NCBI RefSeq assembly: GCF_000295935.2
Contig: NZ_ALWO02000030.1
Location: 36,229-75,851, forward strand
From: Indibacter alkaliphilus LW1
Lineage (GTDB): Bacteria > Bacteroidota > Bacteroidia > Cytophagales > Cyclobacteriaceae
Direction of reading: 5' to 3'
DNA length: 39,623 bases
Below, piece after piece: positions 25,444 to 33,378 of this stretch. The number at the start of each line of letters is the position of its first letter. Position 1 is the first letter of the stretch. Both the position numbers and the translations under genes were made by a program. The notes under the pieces are model-generated. The model saw only the letters and a list, made by a program, of their open reading frames with translations, was not told the origin of the DNA and did not search any database.

Positions 25444-28400
25444 ATGATATTGAAAAATTCATTTACCAAATACGTTTTAATCATCTGTATTTTCCTGCAA
25501 AGTTATGAGTCATCTTTTGCTCAGGAAGGGGATCAGATTTTGGATGGAATAGGCGAAACGGACCTGATAGCCAGGTATGTTTTTGATGGTGACCTTAAAG
25601 ATTGGTCACGTAATAATCTTCATGCATCTACCTACTCTGAAAATGTGGAATTTGAAGCAGATGAACGGTTTGGAAAAGTACTTTCCATGACCGGGAAAAA
25701 AGGGGAAAACCTTATACTTCCAAGTGAAATTTTAAGCAATGTAGAATCCTTGAGTATTTCAGCTTGGGTTTACCTCAGGTCTGATAAATCAGGTCAGTAC
25801 CTTTTGGATTTTAGTACAAATGGTAAAAGTTATTTTGCTGCCTATCCTGTAGGAGTTGAGGGAGATTCAAATTTCAAAATAAATATTGAGGACCATAAAG
25901 GGAACAGCAAATCCATATCGGGAGATAGCGTCCCTCTGAATAAATGGGTACACCTGGTTTTTGTCTATGATATACCATCTAAAGCTTTCAAAACCTATGT
26001 GGACAGTAAACTAATAAAGGAAACACCTGAGCTCAAAAATGAACTTCTTAGGATATTTAGTAGTGAAAATCTTAAAAATCTTACCATTTCTTTAGGGGGA
26101 TCTGCTACACCGGAAGCCGAAAGCTTGGATGCCCTCCTTCATGATGTAAGATTTTATAGAGTACCATTGGCCAATAGGCAGGTAGCAAGTATTTATTTTA
26201 ATGCATTTAGAGATGTAAATCAAAACATTGCTCACAGCAAAAAAGTCGAGGATGACTTGCCTGATTATCCTGAAGATGAGGCAAAGCTGTACAATGTGTT
26301 TTTGTCAAATGTAGAGGACATAAAAGTTGAAACAGAAGTTGGAAGCTTGCCAAGACTTCCAAGCCATGTAAAGGGATCTTATGTAGATGACCTCAATGGT
26401 CCTTTGGTAAGGGTGATTTGGCCGGCACCCAAAGACAATGAATTGGTTTCGAAAGTAGGTCTTTATACGGTTAAAGGAAAAGTCCCGGGTACGGATTTTG
26501 AACCTGTAGCCACAGTGTCTGTCAAAGCAAAAACAAATAGTTCTCCACCACAGCAAAAGTTGGAGTTATTTAAACTTCATCAAATCAACTTGGAGGAAGA
26601 TCAAACTGGCCAAAAGACCAAATTTATAGAAAATAGGGACAAATTTTTACTGACTCTGGCAGAGACAGATCCAAACTCCTTTCTCTACATGTTTAGACAT
26701 GCTTTCGATCAACCCCAACCTGAAAATGCAGTTCCATTGGGAGTTTGGGACAGTCAGGAAACAAAGCTCAGAGGGCATGCTACCGGTCATTACCTTACAG
26801 CTATTGCCCAAGCATACGCAAGCACTGGCTATGATGAGGTTCTCCAGCAGAATTTCTTGGATAAAATGGATTATATGGTCAATGTGTTGTATGATTTATC
26901 CAAACTTTCTGGAAATAAAGTCAATGGAAAAGGTAATGAGGATCCAGTACTTGTTCCAAAAGGTCCGGGAAAATCAGATTTTGACTCTGATCTAAGTGAT
27001 GAAGGCATTAGAAGCGATTATTGGAATTGGGGAAAAGGGTATATCAGTGCCTATCCTCCAGATCAGTTTATAATGCTGGAAAAGGGTGCTACTTATGGGG
27101 GACAGAAAAACCAAATTTGGGCCCCTTATTATACACTCCATAAGATTTTAGCAGGTTTGATTGATATTTATAAAGTAAGTGGGAATGAAAAAGCATTGGA
27201 AATCGCCAAAGGAATGGGAGAGTGGGTATATACGAGGTTGGATGCGCTTCCCCAAGAAACCTTAATCAAAATGTGGAATACCTACATAGCAGGGGAGTTT
27301 GGAGGTATGAATGAAACAATGGCTACTTTGTATGAAATTACTCAAGATCCCCGGTTTCTAAAGGGAGCACAGCTTTTTGACAATATTCAGATGTTTTTTG
27401 GAGATGCAGAGTATTCCCATGGCCTGGCCAAAAATGTAGATACATTCAGGGGCCTTCATGCCAATCAGCATATTCCTCAAGTAGTAGGCAGTTTGGAAAT
27501 GTACAGGGTTTCAGCTAAGGACGAGTACTTTAGAGTAGCTGATAATTATTGGTTTAAGGCAGTGAATGATTACATGTATAGCATTGGAGGAGTCGCCGGA
27601 GCTAGAAATCCGGCAAATGCAGAATGCTTTATTGCCGAACCAGCTACGCTTTATGAAAATGGTTTTTCATCTGGTGGACAAAATGAGACCTGCGCAACTT
27701 ATAATATGTTGAAGTTGACAGGTAACCTGTTTTTATTTGAACAGCGGGGAGAGTTAATGGACTATTTCGAAAGGGGATTGTACAACCATATTCTTGCTTC
27801 AGTGGCTGAAGATAGTCCTGCCAATACGTATCATGTGCCTTTAAGACCTGGATCCATCAAACATTTTGGTAATGCAAAAATGACCGGGTTTACTTGTTGC
27901 AATGGTACTTCAATTGAAAGCAATACAAAACTCCAGCAATCTATTTATTATAAAAGTATTGAAGAAAACGCTGTTTACGTCAACCTCTTTATTCCTTCAA
28001 CATTGGATTGGGAAGAGAGAAATATCAAAATCAAACAAGCAACGAGTTTTCCCAAAGAAGATAAAACACAGCTTTTGGTAGAGGGTGAAGGTGAGTTTGT
28101 ACTGCACCTAAGAGTCCCCTCCTGGGCCAGAAAGGGTTACCATGTGAGTATTAATGGCAAAGAGATTCAATTAGATGTAAAGCCGGGAAGTTACATTGCT
28201 ATCAGTAGATTTTGGGAAGATGGTGATAAAGTGGACTTAAGAATGCCCTTTGATTTTTACTTGGATCCGGTGATGGATCAACCTAACATCGCAAGCCTAT
28301 TTTATGGGCCAATATTATTGGCAGCACAGGAGTCTGACGCAAGGAAAGAATGGAGAAAAATTTCATTTGACAAAAAGGATATAGGAAAATCAATTAAGGG

Positions 28401-28503
28401 AAATCCCGCTGAGTTGACCTTTACAATTGATGGAGTTGAATTTAAACCGTTTTATGACACTTATGGCAGGCATTCAGTATACCTGGATGTGAGTTTGAAC
28501 TAA
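25444..28503 (+). CDS. LamG-containing GH127/GH146-type beta-L-arabinofuranosidase
   Basis: A 1,019-residue secreted enzyme. I prefer the ATG at 25444 because it gives a signal peptide ending SFAQ; a TTG at 25381 is the alternative. Parts in order: a concanavalin-like LamG domain (about 35-220, LIARYVFDGDLKDWSRN...), an Ig-like linker (about 270-360), and the DUF1680 (alpha/alpha)6 barrel plus beta-sandwiches (about 380-1019). The retaining Cys-nucleophile and zinc site of HypBA1-type enzymes is visible: E727 (AECF), E748 and C750 (NETCATYNM), C818-C819 (FTCCNG). It removes terminal beta-L-arabinofuranose, for example from plant hydroxyproline-rich glycoproteins or pectin side chains. GH127 and GH146 share this catalytic site, so the family number is left open. 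Confidence 0.92.
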   Translation: MILKNSFTKYVLIICIFLQSYESSFAQEGDQILDGIGETDLIARYVFDGDLKDWSRNNLHASTYSENVEFEADERFGKVLSMTGKKGENLILPSEILSNVESLSISAWVYLRSDKSGQYLLDFSTNGKSYFAAYPVGVEGDSNFKINIEDHKGNSKSISGDSVPLNKWVHLVFVYDIPSKAFKTYVDSKLIKETPELKNELLRIFSSENLKNLTISLGGSATPEAESLDALLHDVRFYRVPLANRQVASIYFNAFRDVNQNIAHSKKVEDDLPDYPEDEAKLYNVFLSNVEDIKVETEVGSLPRLPSHVKGSYVDDLNGPLVRVIWPAPKDNELVSKVGLYTVKGKVPGTDFEPVATVSVKAKTNSSPPQQKLELFKLHQINLEEDQTGQKTKFIENRDKFLLTLAETDPNSFLYMFRHAFDQPQPENAVPLGVWDSQETKLRGHATGHYLTAIAQAYASTGYDEVLQQNFLDKMDYMVNVLYDLSKLSGNKVNGKGNEDPVLVPKGPGKSDFDSDLSDEGIRSDYWNWGKGYISAYPPDQFIMLEKGATYGGQKNQIWAPYYTLHKILAGLIDIYKVSGNEKALEIAKGMGEWVYTRLDALPQETLIKMWNTYIAGEFGGMNETMATLYEITQDPRFLKGAQLFDNIQMFFGDAEYSHGLAKNVDTFRGLHANQHIPQVVGSLEMYRVSAKDEYFRVADNYWFKAVNDYMYSIGGVAGARNPANAECFIAEPATLYENGFSSGGQNETCATYNMLKLTGNLFLFEQRGELMDYFERGLYNHILASVAEDSPANTYHVPLRPGSIKHFGNAKMTGFTCCNGTSIESNTKLQQSIYYKSIEENAVYVNLFIPSTLDWEERNIKIKQATSFPKEDKTQLLVEGEGEFVLHLRVPSWARKGYHVSINGKEIQLDVKPGSYIAISRFWEDGDKVDLRMPFDFYLDPVMDQPNIASLFYGPILLAAQESDARKEWRKISFDKKDIGKSIKGNPAELTFTIDGVEFKPFYDTYGRHSVYLDVSLN

Positions 28504-28584
28504 AGTATATATATATGGTGTCCTTGCAGGAAAATTTGGGTTTTCTGAATATTCAAGGCTTCTTAAAAAATTTTCTTCAGAATA

Positions 28585-28621
28585 AGAAAGTAGGGTAAAT
28601 CTAAATCCTGCTTTCTTTTTT
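28585..28621 (+). terminator. Intrinsic terminator of the PUL
   Basis: AGAAAGTAGG (28585-28594) pairs with CCTGCTTTCT (28607-28616) with one G-T wobble, and a T run follows. It lies about 80 nt after the arabinofuranosidase stop. Confidence 0.7.
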
Positions 28622-28805
28622 ATGCATCAAGTGCTGTTTTAGTATTCTATATAATCATAAAAAATACCGAAATGAAAATTCTAAAATCTTTTTTGCCCCA
28701 AAGGTTTCCCAAGATTCATGAGAAATGAATAAAAATGCTTTGCCCTGATGAAATCATTTAAACAGAAAAGAAGCTGTAAAAGAGGAGCTGAAAAATTCAA
28801 ACCTG

Positions 28806-28837
28806 TTTGTTTAATATTCTCCCGTGCCCTACCTTTG
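28806..28837 (+). promoter_or_regulatory. Bacteroidota-type promoter of the copper-locus genes
   Basis: TTTG (28806-28809), a 20-nt spacer and TACCTTTG (28830-28837) match the Bacteroidota consensus -33 TTTG and -7 TAnnTTTG exactly. The expected transcription start falls at about 28842-28845, on top of the ATG at 28843, so the mRNA may be leaderless. Confidence 0.7.
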
Positions 28838-28842
28838 CCACC

Positions 28843-29217
28843 ATGTTGAAAAGCTTGCTTTACATAGCCATGGCAGCACTTTTGGTATTGAACGGAATGG
28901 TGTATTCCCTCATCCAAGGATCCTATGAGCTAAACAAAGCAACGATTATTGAGAATTTTTGTATCAACAAAGCGCAGTCGGATCTGAAATGCGACGGCAA
29001 ATGTTACCTTGCCCAACAACTGAAAGCAGAGAAGGAAAAGCAGGAGCAGAATAGTCAGCATTCCTTTTCCCTTGACTTTGGCCAGTTTATAGCTTTCCAA
29101 GCTGATTGGGAATTGTCAGGACCTATGGCAGCTTTTGATATTACTTTTTCAAAACAATTTTCTGAACTTGTTTTCAGCAATTTTATAAGTTCAATTGATA
29201 TTCCTCCACAGATTTGA
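28843..29217 (+). CDS. Membrane microprotein with C-x(n)-C-x-G-x-C motif (copper-locus type), copy A
   Basis: A 124-residue protein. The ATG at 28843 aligns with the start of its paralogue at 29426; an upstream TTG would lie inside the promoter. One N-terminal hydrophobic helix (MLKSLLYIAMAALLVLNGMVYSL) is followed by YELNKATIIENFCINK, then LKCDGKCYLAQQLK and a charged, Gln-rich stretch. The three Cys and the C(D/N)G(K/Q)C(Y/F)L(x)QQL core are shared with the next gene. Similar short proteins are common in Bacteroidota near metal-transport genes but have no known function. Metal or heme handling at the membrane is a guess from context. Confidence 0.75.
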   Translation: MLKSLLYIAMAALLVLNGMVYSLIQGSYELNKATIIENFCINKAQSDLKCDGKCYLAQQLKAEKEKQEQNSQHSFSLDFGQFIAFQADWELSGPMAAFDITFSKQFSELVFSNFISSIDIPPQI

Positions 29218-29425
29218 GCTTGGGTTGTTAGGTCTGATTGACCTTAATTCTAAGTCTCTATTCTCTGGTTTTTGTCCGTTTAAAAATCAGTGAGCTTGTT
29301 TGGAATTTAGGTTTCCGCACTACAACCATTTTTTCCCGTCATTTGATCCTGGCGATGCCCCGGGATGTCCCATCTTTATAAATTATTTGTAAGCCGCTAC
29401 TGACTAGTTCAGTTTAGGAAAATTC

Positions 29426-29812
29426 ATGGTACGCAGTCTTTTTGTCATCAGTATGGCTTGGATGATCATACTCAACAGTATGGTCTATTCGGTTATTTGT
29501 GTCAATTTTCAGCTGAACCGCTCTTTTATTACGGAGATGTTTTGCGAAAATAAGGACATTCCCATGTCCCAATGTAATGGGCAGTGCTTTCTAAATAAGC
29601 AACTGGACCAAGCAGCTCAGGATCAGGAATCCAGCTGGATGGATTTTCGTTCTGATTTTAACTTGTTTACACTTTTTTCCCTAGATCTTGAGCTTTCAAG
29701 GCTTTGCCTTGCAGTCGACTTTGATCATGTTGGGTTTTTGAAAAACAAGGCCTATCAAAGCTACCTTAGGGTCCTGGGCAGGCCACCTGCAACAGCAAGC
29801 TTTTTATTATAG
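29426..29812 (+). CDS. Membrane microprotein with C-x(n)-C-x-G-x-C motif (copper-locus type), copy B
   Basis: A 128-residue paralogue of the preceding protein: MVRSLFVISMAWMIILNSMVYSV membrane helix, FQLNRSFITEMFCENK, then MSQCNGQCFLNKQLDQ. All three motif Cys and the LN..(F/I)I.E.FC.NK block are conserved, while the C-terminal tails have diverged completely. This suggests an old duplication with a conserved core around the Cys motif. It precedes mbnP by about 90 nt. No clear TAnnTTTG box was found in the 208-nt gap, so it may share the upstream promoter. Function unknown. Confidence 0.75.
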   Translation: MVRSLFVISMAWMIILNSMVYSVICVNFQLNRSFITEMFCENKDIPMSQCNGQCFLNKQLDQAAQDQESSWMDFRSDFNLFTLFSLDLELSRLCLAVDFDHVGFLKNKAYQSYLRVLGRPPATASFLL

Positions 29813-29900
29813 AATTCCCACAAACTGTCATTCTGGACACTTTGTGGAACAGGTATGGCCTGTTCAGCTACATTTTCAAAAATTAAAAATCAAATTCAAA

Positions 29901-30743
29901 ATGAAAGTTTTCAAAAATATCTATTCAATCCTATTGCTGTTTGTTGCAGTACTATTCTCATGTCAGGAATCAGAAAACCCAACCATCAATGAAAAGGGAG
30001 AGATGATTGTCAAATTCGACAATTATGTAGGTAATCAAACCATGATCTTGGATGAATTGGGCAGTACCAATTACCGATATACGACTGCCAAAGGTCAAGA
30101 ATTCAACATCACAAGTTTTGGCTATTACATCAGCCATATAAAGCTTTCCGGACCAAATGGGGAAGTCTTTGTTGATGAGATGAATGCTACGGCAGATGCG
30201 GGCCAAATCAAAGGATACTATAGGGTAGTTCAGGGAGAAACAGATACCTACAATATTCATTTGAAGGATGTTCCAGCCGGTCAATACAATAAGATAGTTT
30301 TCAACCTTGGTGTGAGAGAAGACGGAATTCAAGAAGGTGCTGTTGGTGGTATTTTAGATAGGGCTTCGGGAGGCTGGTTCTGGAACTGGAATTCCGGATT
30401 TATCAACTACCTTTTTGAAGGTCATTCACCATCATCACCGGTCGTGCAGGGGGATATTACCAACCGGGTTAGGTTGCATATCGGAGGATGGAAAAATATT
30501 CCATCTGAAAACGAAGACCCACAAAGGTTTTTCGACAATAATGTGGAGATATCACTGGATTTTGATGCTACAGTAAGGGTAAGTGAAAGCCTACGTCCCT
30601 CTCCTCACATCCATATGGACTTATTGAAAGTCATTGGCGATGCAGATTTTGAGATGGAAAATAACATCCATTCCCCTGCTGCCGGTAAACCTTTTGCCCA
30701 AAGACTTGCAGGGGCATTTATTGTGGATCATACACATCAGTAA
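29901..30743 (+). CDS. mbnP: MbnP family copper-binding lipoprotein
   Basis: A 280-residue protein. The start at 29901 gives a lipoprotein signal (NIYSILLLFVAVLFSC). The body follows the MbnP pattern: VGNQTMILDELGSTNYRYTTAKGQEFNITSFGYYISHIKL, then GVREDGIQEGAVGGILDRASGGWFWNWNSGF, then LRPSPHIHMDLLK and a His-containing C-terminus (DHTHQ). In the studied Methylosinus protein, a Trp is oxidised to kynurenine by the partner di-heme enzyme MbnH, creating a high-affinity copper site; the Trp-rich GWFWNWNSG region and the HIH motif are candidates here. The mbnH-like gene starts 3 nt downstream, so co-expression is certain enough. Role: periplasmic copper binding. Confidence 0.92.
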   Translation: MKVFKNIYSILLLFVAVLFSCQESENPTINEKGEMIVKFDNYVGNQTMILDELGSTNYRYTTAKGQEFNITSFGYYISHIKLSGPNGEVFVDEMNATADAGQIKGYYRVVQGETDTYNIHLKDVPAGQYNKIVFNLGVREDGIQEGAVGGILDRASGGWFWNWNSGFINYLFEGHSPSSPVVQGDITNRVRLHIGGWKNIPSENEDPQRFFDNNVEISLDFDATVRVSESLRPSPHIHMDLLKVIGDADFEMENNIHSPAAGKPFAQRLAGAFIVDHTHQ

Positions 30744-30746
30744 TTT

Positions 30747-31811
30747 ATGATTAGCTGTTACAAAACAAGAGTCAGGCTTTTTGGGCCTGTACTCTTGTCA
30801 ATTATGATGGTGATAAATGGATGTGAATCAGTTGCTGAGCATCCTAAAGTTGATGCGTACAAGTTTGAAAAACCGGCACATTTCCCTGAACCGACTTACA
30901 CCTTCAGAAATAATCAGGTCAATGAAAAAGGGTTTAAACTTGGAAAAAGGTTGTTTAATGATCCTTTTCTTTCCCGGGATGGTTCCATATCCTGCTCCTC
31001 CTGTCATGTACAGAGCCATGCATTTGCGGATATCATGCTGCATCCCTTCAGCTTCGGTGTGGAGGATAGAGAAGGAAAAAGAAATGCACCTCCTTTATTC
31101 AATCTGGCATTCCAAAAGGAGTTTTTCTGGGATGGTGGAGTGACTCATTTGGACTTTACTCCCATTTTGGCCTTTGAATCAGAAATCGAAATGGATCTCA
31201 GCTTTGAGGAAGTAGTGGCGAGGATTAACAGAAGTGCAGATTATCAGACTTTGTTCAAAGATGCTTTTGGCATTGAGGAGGTGACCGGTCCTTATGTGTT
31301 GCATGCCCTGAGTCAGTTTATGCTAATGATGGTGTCCGCTGATTCTAAGTATGACCGCTATATCAAAGGTGATCCTAAAGCACTCACGTCCTTGGAACTT
31401 GATGGACTACAGCTTTTCAGGCAACATTGTGAAAGCTGTCATCAAGAGCCTTTGTTTACAGATTTGAATTACAGAAACAATGGTGCCCAGCGTTCAATCA
31501 CGGATTTGGGAAGAGAGACCGTAACCGAACGGATGCAAGACAGGGCAAAGTTCAAAGTTCCTTCTCTTCGGAACATTGAAGTGACCAGCCCATATATGCA
31601 CAATGCAAGGTTTGAGACCTTACAGCAGGTCTTGGATCACTATTCAGATGGGGTTACCGAACAATTGACCATCGATCCGAAAGTATTTGCTGATGGGAAA
31701 CCAGTAATTGCTCTCACTTCAGAAGAAAAAGAGAAAATTATAGCATTTCTAAAAACTTTGACTGACCCTGGGTTTCTTTCAAACCCTATATTCTTCAACA
31801 ATAATGACTAA
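30747..31811 (+). CDS. mbnH: MbnH-type di-heme cytochrome c peroxidase family protein
   Basis: A 354-residue lipoprotein (VINGC lipobox near residue 26) with two c-type heme sites, CSSCH (about residue 80) and CESCH (about 228). Other family features are FNDPFLSRDGSISCSSCH, RNAPPLFNLAFQKEFFWDGG, KFKVPSLRNIEVTSPYMHNARFETLQQVLDHY. In MbnH the two hemes form a bis-Fe(IV) state that oxidises a Trp of MbnP to kynurenine. The adjacent MbnP (3 nt upstream) makes this assignment preferable to a plain H2O2-detoxifying CcpA. Its last 8 nt overlap the next gene. Confidence 0.9.
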   Translation: MISCYKTRVRLFGPVLLSIMMVINGCESVAEHPKVDAYKFEKPAHFPEPTYTFRNNQVNEKGFKLGKRLFNDPFLSRDGSISCSSCHVQSHAFADIMLHPFSFGVEDREGKRNAPPLFNLAFQKEFFWDGGVTHLDFTPILAFESEIEMDLSFEEVVARINRSADYQTLFKDAFGIEEVTGPYVLHALSQFMLMMVSADSKYDRYIKGDPKALTSLELDGLQLFRQHCESCHQEPLFTDLNYRNNGAQRSITDLGRETVTERMQDRAKFKVPSLRNIEVTSPYMHNARFETLQQVLDHYSDGVTEQLTIDPKVFADGKPVIALTSEEKEKIIAFLKTLTDPGFLSNPIFFNNND

Positions 31812-32766
31812 AACAATTAAAATAGCACTAGTACTACTGGCCTTTGGAATGTATCATACACAAGCTCGAGCTTGTGATGCTTGCGGTTGTGCTTTGGGGG
31901 GATTCAATTTTGGTGTGATTCCACAAAATGAAGCGCATTTTGTGGGTGTACGTTATGCCATAGCCCAATTCTACGCTAACTCTAGGCATGGTGGTGTATT
32001 GGAGTACTCAAATGATACCTATCAGCGGGCAGATTTTATGGCTAGAATTGCTTTGAATGAAAAATTACAGCTAAACCTTGTACTTCCCTATATGTACAAT
32101 ACCATGAATGGTAGCCACGAGTCTGAACAATTAAGTGGACTTAGTGATCCTATGCTGATGCTTAACTATAAACTATTGGACCAAAAGGGGAATCCTATGG
32201 AAAAATGGCTCCACAATCTTTGGGTTGGAGCGGGTTTAAAAGCGCCTTTGGCCGAATTTCAGTTTTCAAGAACAGAAAATTTGATCAATCCAAATTTTCA
32301 ATTGGGAAGTGGATCCTGGGACTATTTGGCCATGCTCAACTATACCAGCATGAGTAACCGCTTCGGATTAAATCTTGAGGCTGTGTATAAATTCAATACG
32401 TTCAATTCACAAGATTATCGCTTTGGTAATCAATACAATGCACAGGCAAATGTGTTTTACAAAACATTCATCGGCGGAACACAGCTTTTCCCTTTGATAG
32501 GAGTGTACCATGAGTTTGGGGGTCAACATACCCATGAGGGCTTTTTGCAGGCCAATAGCGGTGGAAGATTAAGTATGGCCCAAGTGGGGGCGCAGGCCCA
32601 GTTTAAAACCTGGATGCTACATACCAACTACCAAGTGCCCATCAGTCAGGATTTCAACAGCGATACTCATGTGACTATTCAAGCGCAGAACAGGTTTTCA
32701 CTGACTGTTGTGAAATTTATTGGGAAGAGGAAAGAGCAAAATGTATTTTCTTTTCAACCTGACTAA
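31804..32766 (+). CDS. Outer-membrane beta-barrel-like protein with CDACGC N-terminal motif
   Basis: A 320-residue protein overlapping mbnH by 8 nt. The signal peptide ends near TQARA, and the mature protein starts at once with CDACGCALGG, three Cys within five residues. The rest is a succession of amphipathic strands with aromatic residues (NLVLPYMYNTM, LWVGAGLKAPL, YLAMLNYTSM, LFPLIGVYHEFGGQHTHEG), typical of transporter-like outer-membrane barrels next to MbnP/MbnH genes. The Cys cluster and HTHEG loop could bind copper. Likely role: copper passage or capture at the outer membrane. It is the last gene of the unit, before a strong terminator. Confidence 0.8.
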   Translation: MTKTIKIALVLLAFGMYHTQARACDACGCALGGFNFGVIPQNEAHFVGVRYAIAQFYANSRHGGVLEYSNDTYQRADFMARIALNEKLQLNLVLPYMYNTMNGSHESEQLSGLSDPMLMLNYKLLDQKGNPMEKWLHNLWVGAGLKAPLAEFQFSRTENLINPNFQLGSGSWDYLAMLNYTSMSNRFGLNLEAVYKFNTFNSQDYRFGNQYNAQANVFYKTFIGGTQLFPLIGVYHEFGGQHTHEGFLQANSGGRLSMAQVGAQAQFKTWMLHTNYQVPISQDFNSDTHVTIQAQNRFSLTVVKFIGKRKEQNVFSFQPD

Positions 32767-32797
32767 TTTAATTAGTTATCATTCCAGACCTACTTTC

Positions 32798-32839
32798 AAA
32801 AGAAAAGGCAGTTGTTGACTGTCTTTTCTTTTCTTTTTT
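32798..32839 (+). terminator. Intrinsic terminator of the copper locus
   Basis: AAAAGAAAAGGCAG (32798-32811) pairs with CTGTCTTTTCTTTT (32819-32832), with one wobble and a 7-nt loop, followed by CTTTTTTA. It lies about 30 nt after the barrel-protein stop. Confidence 0.85.
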
Positions 32840-32991
32840 ATCTAAATCCATTGTGAAAACACTCCTTTCTATTCTTGAATTTGTCTACTTTTTATTCGCG
32901 GTACTACTTATATACTGAAGGAAAATCCGTCCTGATTGGATCATAAGATTGCTTTCTTGGATTCTTTGGGAAAATCCATGGGGATGCTTGA

Positions 32992-33378
32992 TTACAGCAC
33001 CGGGACCGGAACTTTATCCTCATTAATCGCTACAAAAGTAAACCCACCCTTGATAGCTGATCTGCGATCTTCTGAATACATTTCCTCTACAAATATTTCT
33101 ACCTCTACCTCAAGGCTGGTCCTACCCACCTTGACTACTTTTCCTACCAGTTCAATGATGGTGTCTGCCGGAATGGGCTGGTTGAAATCTATCTTCTTGG
33201 AGCTTACCGTCACCATCTTCTTTCTGCCGAAGCGCGTGGCAGTCATAAAGGCCACTTCGTCCATCAGGTACATGGCCATACCGCCGAATAAGGTGTCGTA
33301 GTGATTGGTGGTATTGGGAAATACCACTTTGAAAACACGTGTTTCTGAATCTTGTATTTTTTGTTCTAATGTTTTCAT
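32992..33378 (-). CDS. Acyl-CoA thioesterase (hotdog fold)
   Basis: A 128-residue single-hotdog protein of the YciA/BACH type. The ATG at 33378 is chosen because the protein begins MKTLEQKIQDSETRVFKVVFP; a longer frame would run back into the PAS gene. The active-site block NHYDTLFGGMAMYLMDEVAF contains the conserved Asn, Gly-Gly and Asp, and the substrate-tunnel strand SSKKIDFNQPIPADTIIELVGKVVKVGRTSLEVEVEIF is typical. It hydrolyses acyl-CoA to fatty acid and CoA. Its ATG overlaps the PAS gene's TGA (ATGA, 4 nt), implying translational coupling. Confidence 0.92.
   Translation of the reverse strand: MKTLEQKIQDSETRVFKVVFPNTTNHYDTLFGGMAMYLMDEVAFMTATRFGRKKMVTVSSKKIDFNQPIPADTIIELVGKVVKVGRTSLEVEVEIFVEEMYSEDRRSAIKGGFTFVAINEDKVPVPVL

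Larger units (their letters stand above)
28504..28842. other. Intergenic region between PUL and copper locus
   Basis: No gene here. It contains the PUL terminator (28585-28621), AT-rich spacer, and the promoter of the first microprotein (28806-28837), which abuts the next start codon. Confidence 0.6.

Noticed and set aside
30747-31811. Ordinary cytochrome c peroxidase for H2O2 detoxification
   Set aside because: The two CxxCH sites fit both, but the mbnP gene 3 nt upstream makes the MbnH function more likely.
32936-33301. Plus-strand frame opposite the thioesterase
   Set aside because: Antisense of a clear hotdog gene; its Ser/Thr-rich translation is what such antisense usually gives.
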